Assembly: GCA_017532045.1 (NCBI GenBank)
Contig: JAFXJW010000026.1
Location: 1-38,013, forward strand
Direction: 5' to 3'
Source of the DNA: Clostridia bacterium
Lineage (GTDB): Bacteria; Bacillota; Clostridia; Oscillospirales; CAG-272
DNA length: 38,013 nt
The notes beneath the pieces are model-generated. The model searched no databases and was not told where the DNA came from. It saw only the letters and a program-made list of their open reading frames with translations. This document shows, piece after piece, positions 7,522-15,286 of this stretch (its first letter is position 1; every line of letters begins with the position of its first letter). A program made the translations under genes and the position numbers.

Positions 7522-8469
7522 TCACTCCAAAAGGATCTTGTCCCACAGCATTCTGCGCCCTGCCAGCGCCGCACCACGCTCGGCCATGGTCAGGCCACCC
7601 TCTGCATGGCTGATCAGAATATCCACCCCATCGGGGAGAAGGGGCGTGTAAAACGAGCCGTCGGGCAGAATGCTCCGCGCATCCTCCACGTAGATGAGAT
7701 CGGGGCACAGAAAACGGCATAAGTCGGTGAGGAATACCGCCGTACTGCGGCGGATTCCCTCGGCGGAGGATTCTGTCGAGCGGAGGGTGCGGAGCAGAGT
7801 GTGGGTCAGACTGTCTCCGAGGGAGGAGGGATGCCATAGCCCCTCCCCGTCCTTGAGGAGCAGACAGGCGTGCGTCCCCTCTCCAATCGATGCAAAGAGC
7901 AGGGACGCGGCCGCCCGGGGCAGCTTTCTGCTCTTGACCGCCCAAGCCACCGCCTCTCCTTGTCCCGTGACGGCCAAAGGGGATTTGCCAAGGGCGTGGG
8001 TGAATACGTCCCGTAAAATCTTAGAGGGAAGCGTCCCGTCTGTCAAAAGAACAGGAGCGGTCACAGCCCCCTCGCCACACCCTCGCAGAAGGGTCAGGAG
8101 GCGGCGGGCAAGGAGTCGGGCCGATTCCTCGGGTGGGGAGGCGGGGTACAGCTCCACCGTGGCCGAGGCCATGGGGGAAAGCTCCATGTCCAGTACACGG
8201 ACGGCGCCGTATTCACGGGTTACCGTCAGGACGGGGAGCAGGAGGTTTTTGGCAGGGGAAAGAACACGGCAAGGACGGCCGCTGTCGGGGGATATACCCG
8301 TCTCGGAGCGGAGAATACCGTGGGACAGACAGGCGGAGATGGCACGGGTAACCGTAGACTGTCCCAAGCCAGTGGCCTCGGCCAGCGCCTTGCCGGTGGT
8401 GGGGAGGGATGCCTCCAGCGCATCCAGAATGCGGGTGAGGGCGGCGGGGGATATAGAAGGGTACGGCAT
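7522..8469 (-). CDS. ROK-like transcriptional regulator, degenerate sugar-kinase fold
   Basis: A 315-residue protein with a winged helix-turn-helix at the N-terminus (about 5-65, GLGQSTVTRAISACLSHGIL) and a C-terminal actin-like domain of the ROK type. The segment where ROK kinases carry the DxGxT phosphate motif reads VTREYGAVRVLDME, so kinase activity is unlikely. The GEGTHACLL stretch corresponds to the usual GIGxG region. The protein is shorter than typical ROK repressors (about 380). The ATG at 8469 has GGGAGG five bases upstream and is preferred over a TTG at 8499. It diverges from rnpB and overlaps no other gene. The effector is unknown; a sugar or sugar phosphate would be typical. Confidence 0.7.
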   Translation of the reverse strand: MPYPSISPAALTRILDALEASLPTTGKALAEATGLGQSTVTRAISACLSHGILRSETGISPDSGRPCRVLSPAKNLLLPVLTVTREYGAVRVLDMELSPMASATVELYPASPPEESARLLARRLLTLLRGCGEGAVTAPVLLTDGTLPSKILRDVFTHALGKSPLAVTGQGEAVAWAVKSRKLPRAAASLLFASIGEGTHACLLLKDGEGLWHPSSLGDSLTHTLLRTLRSTESSAEGIRRSTAVFLTDLCRFLCPDLIYVEDARSILPDGSFYTPLLPDGVDILISHAEGGLTMAERGAALAGRRMLWDKILLE

Positions 8470-8492
8470 AGTGACCTCCCGATGAAAAAGTA

Positions 8493-8521
8493 TTGACAAG
8501 ATAAGGGAAACGTGGTATAAT
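8493..8521 (+). promoter_or_regulatory. rnpB promoter, perfect consensus
   Basis: TTGACA (8493-8498), a 17-bp spacer and TATAAT (8516-8521), a perfect housekeeping promoter placed 7 bp before the RNase P RNA. Confidence 0.92.
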
Positions 8522-8527
8522 AGGCGG

Positions 8528-8920
8528 GTAGCTTCGTCGGACGGCCGCGCGGGATGTTGCCGAAAGGTATTCCCGTGAGGAAAGTCCGGGCATCATAGGG
8601 CAGGATAACTGATAACGTCAGCCGCGGGTAACCGCCGGAAAAGGGCAACAGAAATAGACCGCCGTCCTTTGGGACGGTAAGGATGGAAAGGCGAGGTAAG
8701 AGCTCACCCACTTCCACGGTAACGTGGATTTGCTGTAAACTCTATCCGATGCAACACCGTGTAAGGCCGTAAGGCGGGTCGGCCCGACCCAATCCACTTA
8801 CTGGGTGGCGCACAGCTTATGGCTGTGAAGCGTTTCGGTGACGGAACGCGCAGATAGATGGTCGTCATCTGTCCCTCGGGACAGTCAACAGAACCCGGCT
8901 TACAGACGGAGCTACGAAGG
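8528..8920 (+). ncRNA. rnpB: RNase P RNA
   Basis: The catalytic RNA that trims tRNA 5' leaders. The diagnostic conserved blocks are present: GAGGAAAGTCCGGGC near the start (8577-8591) and ACAGAACCCGGCTTAC near the end (8889-8904). The closing P1 helix pairs GTAGCTTCGTC (8528-8538) with GACGGAGCTAC (8905-8915). The length of about 390 nt and overall layout fit the common ancestral (type A) class. The 3' end is approximate. A perfect promoter lies upstream and an intrinsic terminator downstream. Confidence 0.97.
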
Positions 8921-8941
8921 AAGAAGTGTTACAACATATAG

Positions 8942-8990
8942 AGATACGAGATACGGAAGGCTTTTGCCCATTCGTATCTCGTATCTTTTT
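8942..8990 (+). terminator. rnpB terminator
   Basis: A 14-bp stem AGATACGAGATACG / CGTATCTCGTATCT followed by TTTT, ending about 70 nt after the RNase P RNA body. Confidence 0.85.
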
Positions 8991-8995
8991 GGGGG

Positions 8996-9304
8996 TTACT
9001 TCATCTGATCCACCAGCCTGGACACAAGCGCAAGCTGCTCGGGGTTGAGGCGCTTGAGCTTGGCCGTGATCTCGGACAGGCGGTCGGGGGCGCGGGACTC
9101 CAGGTCGAAGAACTCCTGCGGGGATACCTTCAGGTAGTCGCAGATGTAGAAGAAGACCGACATGGAGGGGAGATTGTGTCCGTTCTCAATATTGCTGATA
9201 TAGCTTTCGCTTTGTCCCAATGATAAACTCATGTCACGGGCAGATACGTCGGCCTGAGTGCGAAGTTCTGCCAGTCTTTTGTGAAACTGTTGGTTGATAA
9301 ACAA
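8996..9304 (-). CDS. XRE-family DNA-binding regulator
   Basis: A 102-residue protein with one Cro/CI-type helix-turn-helix (about 8-62: RLAELRTQADVSARDMS, then SESYISNIENGHNLPS), followed by a short helical tail that may dimerise. The start codon is TTG at 9304, placed seven bases after a perfect GGAGGTGAT ribosome site; no ATG is better placed. The near-palindrome just upstream suggests autoregulation. Targets are unknown. Confidence 0.85.
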   Translation of the reverse strand: MFINQQFHKRLAELRTQADVSARDMSLSLGQSESYISNIENGHNLPSMSVFFYICDYLKVSPQEFFDLESRAPDRLSEITAKLKRLNPEQLALVSRLVDQMK

Positions 9305-9316
9305 AATATCACCTCC

Positions 9317-9334
9317 TTGTACATTATTGTACTA
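9317..9334. promoter_or_regulatory. candidate autoregulatory operator
   Basis: TTGTACATTATTGTACTA is a near-palindrome of two GTAC half-sites around ATTATT, directly upstream of the XRE ribosome site. A regulator repressing its own transcript at such a place is common; binding is only inferred. Confidence 0.3.
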
Positions 9335-9456
9335 TTGAGAAGGTGATAAATATAAAGTTATAATATATACTTCGGAATCTAATATACAACAAATATGGAT
9401 TTTGCAGAATATCTATTTTTAAATTGTCTTTGCGGGGGAGGGACGCCCCCCACAAC

Positions 9457-9493
9457 AAAAAGACCGCCCGATCCTGTCGGGACGGTCTTTTTG
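9457..9493. terminator. bidirectional intrinsic terminator
   Basis: Stem AAAAAGACCG-CCCGA with TCGGG-a-CGGTCTTTTT, a strong hairpin with A's on one side and T's on the other. On the minus strand it would end the DUF1836 operon transcript after its long 3' region. A smaller G5/C5 hairpin lies just left (9432-9451). Confidence 0.8.
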
Positions 9494-9497
9494 TTCG

Positions 9498-9671
9498 GCG
9501 ATATGTTTGCTTTGCAAACGCGATATACTCGCTTCGCTCGTGCGATATATTGTCGCTTCGCTCCAATGCGATATGATATAAATCCCCACGCCCCGCAGGG
9601 CATATCGCTTGCCGTAGGCAAATATCGCTCCCAAAGGGAATATCGCAAATCCCGCAAGGGATTTATATCGC
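9498..9671. repeat. nested array of four GCGATAT and four ATATCGC motifs
   Basis: GCGATAT occurs at 9498, 9520, 9542 and 9568. Its exact complement ATATCGC occurs at 9602, 9622, 9640 and 9665. The eight motifs are mirror-arranged and can pair in a nested way (9498 with 9665, 9520 with 9640, 9542 with 9622, 9568 with 9602). Several gaps between motifs hold their own small hairpins: GTTTGC-ttt-GCAAAC, TTGCC-gta-GGCAA, TCCC-aaa-GGGA, AAATCCC-gcaa-GGGATTT. The region lies in the likely 3' untranslated part of the minus-strand DUF1836 operon. Confidence 0.85.
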
Positions 9672-9700
9672 TGCGTGTTCTCCGTTCAGGAGAACACGCA
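9672..9700. repeat. perfect 12-bp hairpin next to the nested array
   Basis: TGCGTGTTCTCC (9672-9683), loop GTTCA, GGAGAACACGCA (9689-9700). It follows the stop codon of the minus-strand membrane gene by one base. There is no T-run, so it is probably an mRNA 3' stabiliser or the base of the array rather than a terminator. Confidence 0.7.
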
Positions 9701-9701
9701 T

Positions 9702-10229
9702 TTACAGATTATCCTCACCCTTCCGCAGCTCGGCACGGTCAATGATGCGCTGCTGAGCCCCCAGATATTTCGCCACCGTCAGCGTGGCCACGTAGAGAGC
9801 GGCGTAGGCGGCAAAGATCACCAGAAATCCCCAGTAGGGCGTATCGTTGACGAGGGATTCGTAGGTCACGCCCCAGCCGTTGAAGATCAGGCCGGCGGTG
9901 AAGCGCACGCTCCCCGACACAAAGCCCTGAAAGTGAAAGAGCATGGAGAAGAGCAGGTGAATGACAGAGGCCACAGCGCCGGCGGCGATGGTGCCACCCA
10001 CGTGGCAGTACCCCTCACGGTACCCCTCCATCCGCCCTACTACGGCCAGAATGGCCGCCACACCTGCGGTGTAAACGATGATGCGAATGACCGTCAGCAC
10101 AGGGTAGGGAAGGAGCACGAATTTGTCCACCATCCTCACCAGCAGGGCTTCGACGATCATGGCGAGGATGCAGGATCCAAAGACGTACAGAAAGTAGAAA
10201 AGACCGTTGATGGCGATATTCTTTTTCAT
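9702..10229 (-). CDS. small polytopic membrane protein of unknown function
   Basis: A 175-residue protein with about four membrane helices (near the N-terminus NGLFYFLYVFGSCILAMIV, then the VLTVIRIIVYTAGVAAIL region, a GTIAAGAVASVIHLLF stretch and a late WGFLVIFAAYAALYVATL helix) and a charged C-terminus. I do not recognise a named family. ATG 10229 is chosen because it lies two bases after the stop of the DUF1836 gene (TGATCATG), which points to translational coupling; a TTG at 10235 is the alternative. It is probably co-regulated with the upstream regulator. Confidence 0.7.
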   Translation of the reverse strand: MKKNIAINGLFYFLYVFGSCILAMIVEALLVRMVDKFVLLPYPVLTVIRIIVYTAGVAAILAVVGRMEGYREGYCHVGGTIAAGAVASVIHLLFSMLFHFQGFVSGSVRFTAGLIFNGWGVTYESLVNDTPYWGFLVIFAAYAALYVATLTVAKYLGAQQRIIDRAELRKGEDNL

Positions 10230-10231
10230 GA

Positions 10232-10816
10232 TCAATAGGAGCTCATGAGGTGAGCCAGCATCTCGTCGGAGCTCTTCTTGATGAGGGCGGCGTAGTAGGC
10301 GGTGACGATGATCTCCAGAGCGGTGGACAGTCGGTCACGGGCGCCGGGAGCGGCCTCCTCGTAATCGGCGATCTGGCGGTTGATCACATCCTTGATGGTT
10401 GCCTTGGAGGCTACGTCCTCACGGGTCAGCGCCTCTAAAATGCGGCAGATGTAGTCGTAGAGGACAGAGTCGCGGATGATGTCGTCGCTGGTATCGTCGA
10501 TCTTTCCGTTGATGTACTGGAGCAGGAAGGCGATATGATCAAGCTGAATGCAGGAGCGGAGCATATTGATGATGAGGATGTGAGCCACCTGATCAATGTT
10601 GTACTTCTTGAGGCGGGCGTTGGCAACCCAGCCGCGCTTGGTCCAGTTCTGCAGGGTAGAGCCGTCAATGCCCGATACCTCGCGGATCTGGGAGAGCATC
10701 ACGCCTTCGCTGATATAGAAAACCTTGGAAAGGAACTCTAGTCCCGTTACGTTGCCCATGTCGCGCTTCTTCAGCCTCGTACCGGGAATCATAGCGTCAT
10801 TAATTTCGAGATTCAT
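10232..10816 (-). CDS. DUF1836 family regulator-like protein
   Basis: A 194-residue soluble protein matching the DUF1836 pattern. An N-terminal MerR/HTH-like part (about 28-90: LSKVFYISEGVMLSQI, then STLQNWTKRGW and a KKYNIDQVAHILIINML helix) is followed by an all-helical C-terminal part. Such proteins are common in Firmicutes and presumed DNA-binding; the role is not established. CGGAGG lies upstream of the ATG. It is the first gene of a two-gene operon with a consensus promoter and two small inverted repeats in its leader, AGTCC-gatt-GGACT (10873-10886) and CGGGCA/TGCCCG (10850-10867), which could be operators. Confidence 0.8.
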   Translation of the reverse strand: MNLEINDAMIPGTRLKKRDMGNVTGLEFLSKVFYISEGVMLSQIREVSGIDGSTLQNWTKRGWVANARLKKYNIDQVAHILIINMLRSCIQLDHIAFLLQYINGKIDDTSDDIIRDSVLYDYICRILEALTREDVASKATIKDVINRQIADYEEAAPGARDRLSTALEIIVTAYYAALIKKSSDEMLAHLMSSY

Positions 10817-10904
10817 AGGTTACCTCCGTATGGTAATGATGAGTATATGCGGGCATACCATTGCCCGTTGTGAGTCCGATTGGACTTGATGCGATTGTGT
10901 CTTT

Positions 10905-10933
10905 ATTATATCACACGGTCTCCCGATTGTCAA
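10905..10933 (-). promoter_or_regulatory. promoter of the DUF1836 operon, perfect consensus
   Basis: On the minus strand, TTGACA (10933-10928), a 17-bp spacer and TATAAT (10910-10905). Confidence 0.88.
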
Positions 10934-11015
10934 GAGAAGGGTAAAATTTTTGCGAATGGTTTACAAAATATTTCATATCGTATGAATACAGAAAAGGGAA
11001 GCAGGAGGAAGGATC

Positions 11016-11636
11016 ATGGGAATGGCGCGCATACGCATTCGCCCGATGGCGGCGATCTTGGGGGTAGGAGTGGCTCTGATGGCTCTGTGGGGCTCTCTGA
11101 CAGGGCGGGAGGAGTGGGGGGCGCTACGGGTGGGGGAGCTTCTTTCCGTGGCTCTGGCGGCCCTTTTGCACGAAATTGGACATGGGGTGGCGGCTTGGGG
11201 GTGGAGCGTCCCCATCCGCACCCTGCGGCTGGATCTATTTGGGGCGCGGATGGAGCTGGGAGGGCTCACAGGCTACGCCGCAGAGCTGGCCGTGGCGGCG
11301 GGAGGGCCGCTGGTCAGTCTGCTGGTGGCGGCACTGGTATGGCCTGTGGGGATATTCTGGGAGGGAGCGGAGTTCTTTTCCCTCGTATCTCTGGGGCTGG
11401 GACTGCTCAACCTTCTCCCCGTGCGGGGGCTGGACGGCGGTCGGATGCTGGCCTGCGCCCTGTCTCTGACGGCGGGGGAGCGAGTCTCGGAGACCGTCCT
11501 GCGGCTGACCACGGGACTTTTCCTCGGAGGGCTTTGGCTTCTTTCGGTGTACGCCCTTTTGCGGGTGGGGGAGACCTTGACTCTGTTCACCTTCACCCTC
11601 TGCCTCCTTTTCCGACTGCTGGAGCCGCAAAAATAA
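11016..11636 (+). CDS. site-2 protease family (M50) membrane metalloprotease
   Basis: A 206-residue membrane protein with the zinc motif His52-Glu-Ile-Gly-His56 in a hydrophobic helix. A second conserved segment, NLLPVRGLDGGRML, contributes Asp140 as the third zinc ligand. Both are diagnostic of intramembrane M50 proteases, and the compact size resembles SpoIVFB-type enzymes. No SpoIVFA-like partner is next to it, so a sporulation role cannot be claimed. AGGAGG lies seven bases before the ATG. It diverges from the DUF1836 operon. Its likely role is regulated cleavage of a membrane-bound protein such as a pro-sigma or anti-sigma factor. Confidence 0.85.
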   Translation: MGMARIRIRPMAAILGVGVALMALWGSLTGREEWGALRVGELLSVALAALLHEIGHGVAAWGWSVPIRTLRLDLFGARMELGGLTGYAAELAVAAGGPLVSLLVAALVWPVGIFWEGAEFFSLVSLGLGLLNLLPVRGLDGGRMLACALSLTAGERVSETVLRLTTGLFLGGLWLLSVYALLRVGETLTLFTFTLCLLFRLLEPQK

Positions 11637-11659
11637 ATGGGAAAATTTTTGTTTCACCC

Positions 11660-11688
11660 TTGAAAAAAAGGCAGAAATGTGTTACAAT
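11660..11688 (+). promoter_or_regulatory. promoter of the 11736-15993 gene run
   Basis: TTGAAA (11660-11665), a 17-bp spacer and TACAAT (11683-11688), 48 bp before the next start codon. Confidence 0.7.
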
Positions 11689-11735
11689 AAATAGAAAGGC
11701 AAAATGCCGTACTTAATAGGAAAGGATAATCCGCC

Positions 11736-12824
11736 ATGAATGGAAATATCTTGAATCTTCACTACGATTGCAGCCCCGGACAGGTTCTGCGCGATCCCGA
11801 ATTCTTCACCAAAAAGGTTCCCTATATGAAGGCCGCCGGTGTCAAGACCATGTGGCTCTGCGACCTCGTCTACGGCAGATGGTACGGCACCGCCGAGGAT
11901 ATTAGCCGAGCCAAGAAAATGCTGGAGGAAGAAGGCTTTGACGTGCAGGTTATTACCGTGCCTCTGGGTCACGGCTCTAACGCCCTGAACGGAAATGAGC
12001 CCGATCCCTCTCTGCCTGCGGATTGGAAAAACCGTGTGGACGTCAACGGGAACCGCATGGGCACCACCACCTGCATTGATGATACCGTGATCAAGTGGTA
12101 CCGTGATGCCCTTGAGATCCATAAGGAGCTGGGATTCACCCAGGTCTTCCACGACGACGACCTCCGTCTGGGTATGTTTGGCCCCGATCTGCAGGGCTGC
12201 TTCTGTGACCGCTGCATGAACCGCTTCTATCAGGCCTATCCTCAGTTTGACGGCATGAGCCGTGCCGACATCGTTCGTCTGGGCACCCCCGGCAGCGAGG
12301 TGCGGGATGCATGGGAGACCATTCAGTGCGATTCCATCCGTCGCTTCGTGAGAGAGACCACCCCCGAGGGTATGACTCCCGGCGTTATGGTCATGCACTG
12401 CGGCGACCGTCGCCACGGCATTGACATTGCGGGCATCAGGAAGGATTTCCCCAACGCCCTCTTCCGTGTGGGCGAGAGCCACTTCCACGATGGCGCTGTC
12501 AACCATCCCCTGTACCCCTCTGCTCTGAAGAGAGGCATCAGCAAGCACCTGGCCCTCATCGGTTCGGTGGAGAACGCCTTCTCCGAGACCACCACCTACC
12601 CCGTAGGCGCTCTGTCCCCCGAGAATTTGGTGAAAAAGATGAAGGTCGAGATCGAATGCGGTCTGCGTAATATCTTCTTGATGGGAGGCAATAAATTCTA
12701 TACCGATGACTTCTGGGAGGCTCTGATCGCCGCTCGCTCCGAGCTGGAGGAGCTGGCCGCCTCCACCCCCCTGCCCGTTCTGGACGGAACTCCCATTGAG
12801 GACGATTTCATCTGGCACGGCTGA
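11736..12824 (+). CDS. TIM-barrel-like protein resembling hypothetical glycoside hydrolases
   Basis: A 362-residue soluble protein without a signal peptide. Features suggesting a glycosidase-like (beta/alpha)8 barrel are the early strand NILNLHYDCSP, the HDDDLRLG acidic motif near 140, the GCFCDRCMNRF cysteine motif just after it (seen in several glycosyl-hydrolase-like families), and later MVMHCGDRRHG and VGESHFHDG segments. The three cysteines CxCxxC may bind a metal. The substrate cannot be assigned. The family call is by motif resemblance only; an enzyme acting on another small molecule is possible. It has its own promoter and is followed after 40 bp by the Mrp gene. Confidence 0.6.
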   Translation: MNGNILNLHYDCSPGQVLRDPEFFTKKVPYMKAAGVKTMWLCDLVYGRWYGTAEDISRAKKMLEEEGFDVQVITVPLGHGSNALNGNEPDPSLPADWKNRVDVNGNRMGTTTCIDDTVIKWYRDALEIHKELGFTQVFHDDDLRLGMFGPDLQGCFCDRCMNRFYQAYPQFDGMSRADIVRLGTPGSEVRDAWETIQCDSIRRFVRETTPEGMTPGVMVMHCGDRRHGIDIAGIRKDFPNALFRVGESHFHDGAVNHPLYPSALKRGISKHLALIGSVENAFSETTTYPVGALSPENLVKKMKVEIECGLRNIFLMGGNKFYTDDFWEALIAARSELEELAASTPLPVLDGTPIEDDFIWHG

Positions 12825-12864
12825 TCCCAAGGCTTACCATTATCCAAGCGAAAGGAATATAGAA

Positions 12865-13716
12865 ATGTCTGAGTGTACCCATAACTGCTCTACCTGCTCG
12901 GCGAATTGCTCCTCCCGTCAGAAGAGCCGTGAAGAAATGTTTGAAAAGCCCAACGACCTCTCCTCCGTCAAGCACATCATCGGTGTGTGCAGCGGTAAGG
13001 GCGGCGTGGGTAAGTCCCTCGTTACCTCCATGCTGGCCGTCAATATGCAGAGACGTGGCTACAAGGTGGGTATTCTGGATGCCGACGTGACCGGCCCCTC
13101 CATTCCCAAGGCCTTTGGCCTGAACGCCCCCGTTGAGGGCGACGGTCTGGGCATGATCCCCCCCTCCACCACCACGGGCATCGACATCATGTCGGTCAAC
13201 CTCATGCTGGATGACGTGACCAAGCCCGTGATCTGGCGCGGTCCTGTCATCGCAGGCACCGTCAAGCAGTTCTGGACGGATACCATCTGGAACGAGATCG
13301 ATTATCTCTTCGTAGATTGCCCTCCCGGAACGGGTGACGTCCCCCTGACCGTGTTCCAGTGCCTGCCTCTGGATGGCGTTGTCATCGTCTCCAGCCCCCA
13401 GGATCTGGTTTCCATGATCGTACAGAAGGCCGCCCATATGGCCGATATGATGAAGGTGCCCGTGCTGGGTCTCGTGGAGAACCTGAGCTACGTGGTCTGT
13501 CCCGATTGCGGCAAGGAGATCCGTGTGTTCGGTGACAGCCACATCGAGGAGATCGCCGAGAAGTTCGGCTACGATCTCCTGGGCAAGATCCCCATGGACT
13601 ATAAACTGGCCGCTCTGGTGGACAAGGGCTGGATCGAGATGATGGAGAATACCTATCTCGAGGCCGCCGCCGATACCATTGAGCGTAAGTGCCCTGTCTC
13701 TCAGGACGAGGAGTGA
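12865..13716 (+). CDS. Mrp/NBP35 family iron-sulfur carrier ATPase
   Basis: A 283-residue P-loop protein that carries and delivers Fe-S clusters to apo-proteins. The deviant Walker A motif GKGGVGKS, the following ILDADVTGPSIP, and VDCPPGTGD (Walker B region) are diagnostic. The C-terminal part has the CPDC pair used for the bridging cluster. The N-terminus carries four cysteines (C4, C8, C11, C15) in the form CTHNCSTCSANC, an NBP35-like extension. The start at 12865 has AAAGGA upstream, and the 23 residues encoded before it look non-coding. An abundance of Fe-S proteins in an anaerobe explains the need for it. Confidence 0.92.
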   Translation: MSECTHNCSTCSANCSSRQKSREEMFEKPNDLSSVKHIIGVCSGKGGVGKSLVTSMLAVNMQRRGYKVGILDADVTGPSIPKAFGLNAPVEGDGLGMIPPSTTTGIDIMSVNLMLDDVTKPVIWRGPVIAGTVKQFWTDTIWNEIDYLFVDCPPGTGDVPLTVFQCLPLDGVVIVSSPQDLVSMIVQKAAHMADMMKVPVLGLVENLSYVVCPDCGKEIRVFGDSHIEEIAEKFGYDLLGKIPMDYKLAALVDKGWIEMMENTYLEAAADTIERKCPVSQDEE

Positions 13717-13744
13717 TATCTCCCCCCGAAAGGAGCGTTATACC

Positions 13745-14530
13745 GTGAAAATGACCCCCCAAAAGCCCGAAAATGCCTTAGAGCGTAAGCCCAAGGCAGG
13801 ACTGTGCCTTGGAGTCCTTTTCCCCCGCATCTCCCACGCACGGGAGGGTGGTGAGACGGTACGGCGCTCCTTTTTGGCGATCCTTGGACAGTGTGTCCTC
13901 CTTCTGGCTCTTTGTATGGTGCTAATCCTTACCTTGGTTCTGACCGTTTCCCTTACCATGGTCAGGCTGACCGCCCCTGCTATTGTCACGACAGACACCC
14001 TCCCCGACGGAGCGGAGTATGACTGTATCCTCGTCCTCGGCGCAGGGGTACGGGCGGACGGCACCCCCAGCGATATGCTCCGTGACCGTGTCAGCGTGGC
14101 CGTGGAGCTGTATAAGGTTACAGGCGCCCCGCTCCTCATGAGCGGCGACCACACGGGAGACTACAACGAGGTGGGCGTCATGAAGGCGCTGGCGGTGGAG
14201 ATGGGAGTTCCCTCGGAGGACGTCTTTCTTGACCACGAGGGCTACTCCACCTACGAGAGCCTCTACCGTGCGAAAAGGGTATTCGGCGCACGGAGCATCC
14301 TCGTCGTCACCCAGGAATACCACCTCCACCGCGCCCTGTACATATCCCGTGAGCTGGGCATGAAGGCGGAGGGTGTCTCCGCCGATCTTCGTCCCTACCG
14401 TAAGCAGACCCAATACGCCCTCCGTGAGCATCTGGCTCGCTTTAAGGATCTCTTCACCGCCGCCAAAGGGAACTACGAGGGGCATCTCGACCCGCCCGTG
14501 GATCTGGACGGGGACGGGGATCTGACGTAA
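13745..14530 (+). CDS. DUF218 (SanA/YdcF-like) membrane-anchored protein
   Basis: A 261-residue protein with an N-terminal cytoplasmic stretch, one membrane helix (about 43-74) and an extracytoplasmic DUF218 domain. The domain opens with DCILVLGAGVRADGTPS and contains the conserved SGDHTGDYNEVGVMK, the STYESLYRAKRVFG helix and the VVTQEYHLHRAL motif. SanA/YdcF proteins are linked to envelope integrity, but the reaction is not settled. GTG 13745 is taken as start because AAGGAG lies nine bases before it; an ATG at 13751 is 15 bases away. It sits 28 bp after mrp and probably shares its transcript. Confidence 0.85.
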   Translation: MKMTPQKPENALERKPKAGLCLGVLFPRISHAREGGETVRRSFLAILGQCVLLLALCMVLILTLVLTVSLTMVRLTAPAIVTTDTLPDGAEYDCILVLGAGVRADGTPSDMLRDRVSVAVELYKVTGAPLLMSGDHTGDYNEVGVMKALAVEMGVPSEDVFLDHEGYSTYESLYRAKRVFGARSILVVTQEYHLHRALYISRELGMKAEGVSADLRPYRKQTQYALREHLARFKDLFTAAKGNYEGHLDPPVDLDGDGDLT

Positions 14531-14571
14531 GAGTTCTTACATTTAGCAAAAAAACATGAAGAGGAAAGCCT

Positions 14572-15279
14572 ATGTTCGACTTCAAAAATAAGATTGCCGT
14601 GGTTACAGGCGGAGCGCGGGGCATCGGCAAGTGCATCCGTGAGCAGTTTGAGGCCGCCGGCGCAACCGTGTGTGTCATTGATCTATTGGAGAACGACTTT
14701 TTCGTGGGCGACATTTCCGATAAGGCCACGCTGGAGGCCTTTGCGCAGAAGGTGATCGCCACCCATGGGCGGGTGGACTATATCATCAACAACGCCGCCC
14801 CCACGGCCTGCGGGCTGGAGAAGGGAAGCTACGAGGACTTTGAGTACGCCCTGAAGGTGGGTGTCACCGCCCCCTTCTACCTGACCAAGCTCCTCATGCC
14901 CTACTTGAGCGAGGGAGCGTCCGTCGTTAATATCTCCTCCTCCCGTGACCGCATGAGTCAGCCCCAGACCGAGAGCTACACCGCCGCCAAGGGAGGCATA
15001 TCCGCCCTTACCCACGCCATGGCCGCCAGCTTGGCAGGATGGGCACGGGTCAATTCGGTCTCCCCGGGCTGGATCGACACCAACTATACCGTCTACGAGG
15101 GCCCCGACGCCACCCAGCACCCCGCAGGACGGGTGGGAAATCCCCCCGATATCGCCAGTACGGTGCTGTTTCTCTGCTCGGATATGGCGGGATTCATCAC
15201 GGGTGAGAACATCTGCGTGGACGGCGGCATGACGAGACTCATGATCTACCACGGCGACCACGGCTGGTCGCTGAAGTAG
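14572..15279 (+). CDS. short-chain dehydrogenase/reductase
   Basis: A 235-residue classical SDR oxidoreductase. It has the Rossmann nucleotide motif TGGARGIG (12-19), NNA (73-75), a catalytic Ser in the NISSSRDR stretch, and Tyr136-x-x-x-Lys140 (YTAAK). The C-terminal SPGWIDT and ITGENICVDGGM motifs are also present. It is slightly shorter than usual (about 250). An acidic or neutral residue after beta-2 (VIDLLEND) favours NAD over NADP. The substrate is unknown. GAGGAAA lies before the ATG. It is the fourth gene of the mrp-containing run. Confidence 0.9.
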   Translation: MFDFKNKIAVVTGGARGIGKCIREQFEAAGATVCVIDLLENDFFVGDISDKATLEAFAQKVIATHGRVDYIINNAAPTACGLEKGSYEDFEYALKVGVTAPFYLTKLLMPYLSEGASVVNISSSRDRMSQPQTESYTAAKGGISALTHAMAASLAGWARVNSVSPGWIDTNYTVYEGPDATQHPAGRVGNPPDIASTVLFLCSDMAGFITGENICVDGGMTRLMIYHGDHGWSLK

Positions 15280-15286
15280 GGCTTAA

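Noticed and set aside
7522-8717. Plus- and minus-strand frames across the ROK gene and rnpB
   Set aside because: The rnpB region is explained by an RNA with conserved RNase P blocks, and the plus-strand frames opposite the ROK gene are shadows.
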